The notes beneath the pieces are model-generated. The model was not told the DNA's origin and searched no databases. It saw nothing but the letters and a program-made list of their open reading frames with translations. From Streptomyces albus subsp. albus (lineage in GTDB: Bacteria; Actinomycetota; Actinomycetes; Streptomycetales; Streptomycetaceae), in NCBI RefSeq assembly GCF_000719865.1, contig NZ_JOID01000022.1, positions 1 to 64,000 on the forward strand: a stretch of DNA of 64,000 bases, read 5' to 3'. Both the position numbers and the translations under genes were made by a program. Below, piece by piece: positions 61,407-64,000 of the stretch; position 1 is the first letter of the stretch; each line of letters begins with the position of its first letter.

Positions 61407-62947
61407 TGAAGTCGCACGTCTCGGATTCCGCTCCGCCGCAGCTCAGTGGGGTACAGCCCGGCTCGGTGGCCCGGCCCGCGCCCGGGCCCGCCGCCGACGA
61501 GGGGCTGGCCCGGCGGCTGCGCGCGCTCGCCTGCACCGCGCCGCTCCACGACCTCGACGCGCGCAAGGCCAACCTCGCCGGTGAGTACACGGTCTACGCG
61601 ATGGCGGAGACGGCGCTGGCCGCCATCGACCTCGTCACCCTGAACATGGATTTCGACACCGGGGCCGACCACGAGCAGGTCGTGGCCCGGCTGCTGCCCC
61701 GGGTCGCGGCCCAGGCCCCGGACCGCCCCGCCGCCGAGCACGACCGGGTCGCCCGCTGGGTCCTGGAGAACCTCATCAACGTCGGCAGCGTGGACCGCGG
61801 TTTCCGCGCCGTCTACGGCACCTTCGGCCCCGACGGCGCGTACGTCCGCCGGGACTACGACTTCAAGCTGATCGAGGAGGTCCCCGGCCCCGGGGGCGGC
61901 GTCTATCTGCGCACCACCGACGAGGCGGTCAACGTCCTGGTCGGCGCGCTCGACACCGACGTCACCAGCGCGCAGATCGCCGCCGAGGTCAAGCTGGAGG
62001 TCCTGATCAACCGGGGCCGGCTCGCCGACGCCCAGCTCGCGGCCGAACAGGCCCGCTACCGCACCGTGCAGTACGCCGAGACGCTGCGCCGCACCCTGGA
62101 GGCCACCCGCCGCAACGTCCGCGCCGTGGACTGGCTGAACCAGGTGCCCGACCTGATCGCCGAGGCCCTCGACCACGTGGCCGACCGCTACCGCCACGAG
62201 AACGCCATCCTCACCAACATCCGCCGTGCCCGCGACGAGGCGGAGGACCCCGAGCACAAGCGGCGCGCCGCCGAGCTGGTCGACATCGTCAAGGACTGCG
62301 TCCGGCGCCACACCCAGCTGCAGACCCGGCTGCTGGAGGCCGGCCCGCTGTTCCGCGCCGAACAGGACCGGCAGGCGTTCGCCGCGCCCTCCGCGCGGGC
62401 CGGGCTCGACCTGTACGGCCAGCTGCTGGCGCCGCTGTTGCCGCTGCCCGTGGAGCGGGCCCTTCCGGTGACCGACGCGTTCTTCGCCCGCGGCAGCGGG
62501 CTGCGCACACCCCCCGCCGTGCGCCTCGGCGACCTCACGGACCTGCTCCTCACCCCGCCCGCCGAGCGCGAGCACCTCGGCGCGGAGATGCCCGAACCGG
62601 ACCTCGTGGCCACGCCCGACGACAGCCGGTTCAGCGAGGAGCAGCTGGCCCGCGCCCTGGAGCTGCTCGACCTGCCGCCCGACGCTCCTCGCCGGCTCTC
62701 CGGGCTGCTGGCGAAGGCCCGCCGCCGGGACCCCGAACTGCCGTATCTCGTCGCCCTGCTGGCGGTGCACGCCGCGAGCCCGCCGGTCGGCACCGCCTAC
62801 CGCCAGGGCGAGCAGCGCCTGCTGTTCGCGGTGGACGACGGGGTACAGCTCGACGACCCGGAGTACGGCGGCGCCGACCTGATCGTCGGCACCGCCCTGC
62901 TCGACGCGGCCGGCATGGCCGCGGACCGCAGCACGGAGGCGGCGTGA
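61406..62947 (+). CDS. MukF/MksF (JetA-like) kleisin-type condensin subunit, putative
   Basis: 513 residues from GTG 61406. The N-terminal half looks like a winged-helix region (HDRVARWVLENLINVGSVDRGFRAVYGTFGPDGAYVRRDYDFKLIEEVPGPGGGVYLRTTDEAVNVLVGAL). It is followed by a long helical, charged stretch (DVTSAQIAAEVKLEVLINRGRLADAQLAAEQARYRTVQYAETLRRTLEATRRNVRAVDWLNQVPDLIAEALDHVADRYRHENAILTNIRRARDEAEDPEHKRRAAELVDIVKDCVRRHTQLQTRLLEAG), as in MukF/MksF kleisins of bacterial condensins and the JetA subunit of Wadjet defence systems, and a C-terminal helical/winged-helix end. The call rests on this layout and on the next genes. No SMC gene is in the window. Confidence 0.6.
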   Translation: MKSHVSDSAPPQLSGVQPGSVARPAPGPAADEGLARRLRALACTAPLHDLDARKANLAGEYTVYAMAETALAAIDLVTLNMDFDTGADHEQVVARLLPRVAAQAPDRPAAEHDRVARWVLENLINVGSVDRGFRAVYGTFGPDGAYVRRDYDFKLIEEVPGPGGGVYLRTTDEAVNVLVGALDTDVTSAQIAAEVKLEVLINRGRLADAQLAAEQARYRTVQYAETLRRTLEATRRNVRAVDWLNQVPDLIAEALDHVADRYRHENAILTNIRRARDEAEDPEHKRRAAELVDIVKDCVRRHTQLQTRLLEAGPLFRAEQDRQAFAAPSARAGLDLYGQLLAPLLPLPVERALPVTDAFFARGSGLRTPPAVRLGDLTDLLLTPPAEREHLGAEMPEPDLVATPDDSRFSEEQLARALELLDLPPDAPRRLSGLLAKARRRDPELPYLVALLAVHAASPPVGTAYRQGEQRLLFAVDDGVQLDDPEYGGADLIVGTALLDAAGMAADRSTEAA

Positions 62948-63276
62948 CCACCCCGGGACGCCGCACCCGGCCCGCCGCCCCGGTGCCGTCCCGGCAGCCC
63001 CCGGGCGCCCGGGCACGTACCGGAACGGCCCGGCGCGCACCCGGCCGCGCCTGCGGTCGTGGCCCGGCCACCGGCACGGCCCGCGCGGGCTCAGCCGTCA
63101 CGGCCGCCAGGGGCCCGGCCGTCACACGCACAGCCGTGACGATCACTGGCACAACGGCCCGCCCGGGCCGTGCCCGGAGCCGGTGTCTGCCACCCGCCGC
63201 CCCGCCCACCGGCCGCCCCCGTACCACCCGGACCGCCGTCCGGCCCCCCGCACCCGGCAAGGAGCGACAGCAGTGA
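62944..63276 (+). CDS. small Arg/Pro/Thr-rich protein linking the two condensin-like genes, uncertain
   Basis: A 110-residue frame whose GTG overlaps the stop of the upstream gene (GTGA) and whose TGA overlaps the next gene's GTG (GTGA). This double four-base overlap is what translationally coupled genes look like. The product is basic and disordered (PGRRTRPAAPVPSRQPPGARARTG...), with no recognised domain. Third-position G/C is high but not as extreme as in neighbouring genes, so it may instead be a spacer that happens to stay open. Confidence 0.4.
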   Translation: MTTPGRRTRPAAPVPSRQPPGARARTGTARRAPGRACGRGPATGTARAGSAVTAARGPAVTRTAVTITGTTARPGRARSRCLPPAAPPTGRPRTTRTAVRPPAPGKERQQ

Positions 63277-64000
63277 ACGAGTACGGCGTGGACGACGGTC
63301 TCCGCAGCGCGCCGGGCGACGGCGGCCCGCCGCCCGGCGACCGGGAGGAGGACGGCCCGCGCGCTCCGGCGGGCGCCGCCGGGATCACGCCCGCCGACGC
63401 CGCCGACGCCGCCCGGCTCGTCTCCTACGGCCTCCAGCCCAAGCTGCTCCCCGCCCGCGACGCCGACTACGCCGAACTGCTGCGCCGGCACCGCGAGGAC
63501 CCGGCGTTCGCCCGGCTCGCCGACGCGGTCGCCACCGGGCTCGGCCTCGTCGTCCTGGAGGTGTCGGCGCGCGCCGGCATGGTGGTGACCGCCGCCGAGG
63601 ACTCCGTCTTCGCGGTCCGCATGGGCGACTACGCCCGCCGCGCCGCCTCCGACACCACCGACCGCTTCCTGCACGGCCTGGCGCATCTCGCCGTCGCCGC
63701 CCTCGCCTTCCCCCGCCCCGAGGACCTTGCCGACGACGGCTACATCGGCCGGATCACCGTCAACGGCGTCGACGCCTTCGTCCGGCAGGCCTGCCGCCGG
63801 CTGGAGGAGCGCGCCGAGGCGGCGGGCGAGAACACCGACCCGGCCACCGGCGCCCCCGGGCTGGAGGCCGCCTGGCGGGTGTGGTCGCGGCGCAGCGCCA
63901 CCGGCGCCACCAAGGACGCCCGCCGGCTGGCCGGTTCGACCACCGGCATCGTGGGCAAGGCCGTCGCGTTCCTCACCGACTCCGGCTTCCTCCAGCGCAC
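63273..64000 (+). CDS. MukE/MksE (JetB-like) condensin subunit, putative, 3' partial
   Basis: The frame is open from GTG 63273 (with AAGGAGCG 8 bases upstream) to the window end, giving 242 residues so far. After a disordered leader comes an alpha/beta region that looks like winged helices: LVSYGLQPKLLPARDADYAELLRRHREDPAFARLADAVATGLGLVVLEVSARAGMVVTAAEDSVFAVRMGDYARR, then DRFLHGLAHLAVAALAFPRPEDLADDGYIGRITVNGVDAFVRQACRRLEERAEAAG, and AWRVWSRRSATGATKDARRLAGSTTGIVGKAVAFLTDSGFLQR. This is the winged-helix layout of MukE/MksE, which binds the kleisin. An SMC-like ATPase gene would be expected next, beyond the window. Confidence 0.5.
   Translation, partial: MNEYGVDDGLRSAPGDGGPPPGDREEDGPRAPAGAAGITPADAADAARLVSYGLQPKLLPARDADYAELLRRHREDPAFARLADAVATGLGLVVLEVSARAGMVVTAAEDSVFAVRMGDYARRAASDTTDRFLHGLAHLAVAALAFPRPEDLADDGYIGRITVNGVDAFVRQACRRLEERAEAAGENTDPATGAPGLEAAWRVWSRRSATGATKDARRLAGSTTGIVGKAVAFLTDSGFLQR

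Overview
The window is about 74-75% GC, with dense genes, frequent GTG/TTG starts, strong third-position G/C, four-base stop/start overlaps and actinomycete-specific families (YcnI, CopC-CopD fusion, NsdA-like regulator, DUF397, stealth protein, mycothiol-dependent isomerase family, DUF3618/holin operon, SpoIIE-type phosphatase). This points to Streptomyces or a close relative. The content is mostly accessory, regulatory and cell-envelope genes rather than core housekeeping.

Region by region. 1-1839: 3' part of a secreted LamG-LamG-glycerophosphodiesterase. 1906-6436: a secreted ALF-repeat/coiled-coil polymorphic toxin with a barnase-like C-terminus and a TTA codon in its signal peptide, followed by a low-GC gene with a barstar-like C-terminal domain. 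6437-6769: a frameshifted, truncated phosphotransferase relic. 6945-10804: an intact phosphotransferase and a stealth-type polysaccharide phosphotransferase, the latter flanked by two ~175-bp direct repeats that each carry a 13-bp hairpin. 11045-19350: a probable copper island (Met-rich DUF2202 protein, OmpR-type two-component system with a Met-repeat sensor loop, CopCD, membrane protein, YcnI). 19573-24172: two divergent regulator/enzyme pairs with visible palindromic operators (MarR/FAD monooxygenase; TetR/CocE-type hydrolase). 24188-29620: hydrogenase-protease relic, STAS protein, universal stress protein, orphan DhaK, and a three-gene membrane-stress operon. 30250-36287: Ser/Thr kinase-TPR, MSMEG_6728-type protein, phytoene-desaturase-like oxidoreductase, anti-sigma-type ATPase. 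36388-46949: Tat serine hydrolase, VOC protein, DJ-1/PfpI protein, DUF397, LRR protein, DinB/MPI protein, PNPOx, CGNR regulator, a conserved hypothetical protein, GH95 fucosidase. 46995-50841: NarL-type two-component system divergent from an ABC exporter. 50988-57264: phosphotransferase, NsdA-like regulator, PAS-SpoIIE phosphatase, HEAT-like protein. 57689-61072: GntR-pxpA-pxpB-pxpC 5-oxoprolinase operon. 61406-64000: the first genes of what looks like a MukF/MukE-type condensin (Wadjet/MksBEF-like) operon, cut by the window end.

Common themes are: (i) TTA codons in three genes (toxin, monooxygenase, serine hydrolase), which suggests bldA-dependent expression; (ii) repeated in-frame low-complexity expansions (CopCD, histidine kinase, GH95, pxpB/pxpC); (iii) relics and low-GC segments around the toxin/immunity pair, consistent with exchange at that locus. 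The most interesting items are the barnase/barstar-like polymorphic toxin pair, the repeat-flanked stealth gene and the partial condensin-like operon. Functions are inferred from motifs read by eye; no database search was run.
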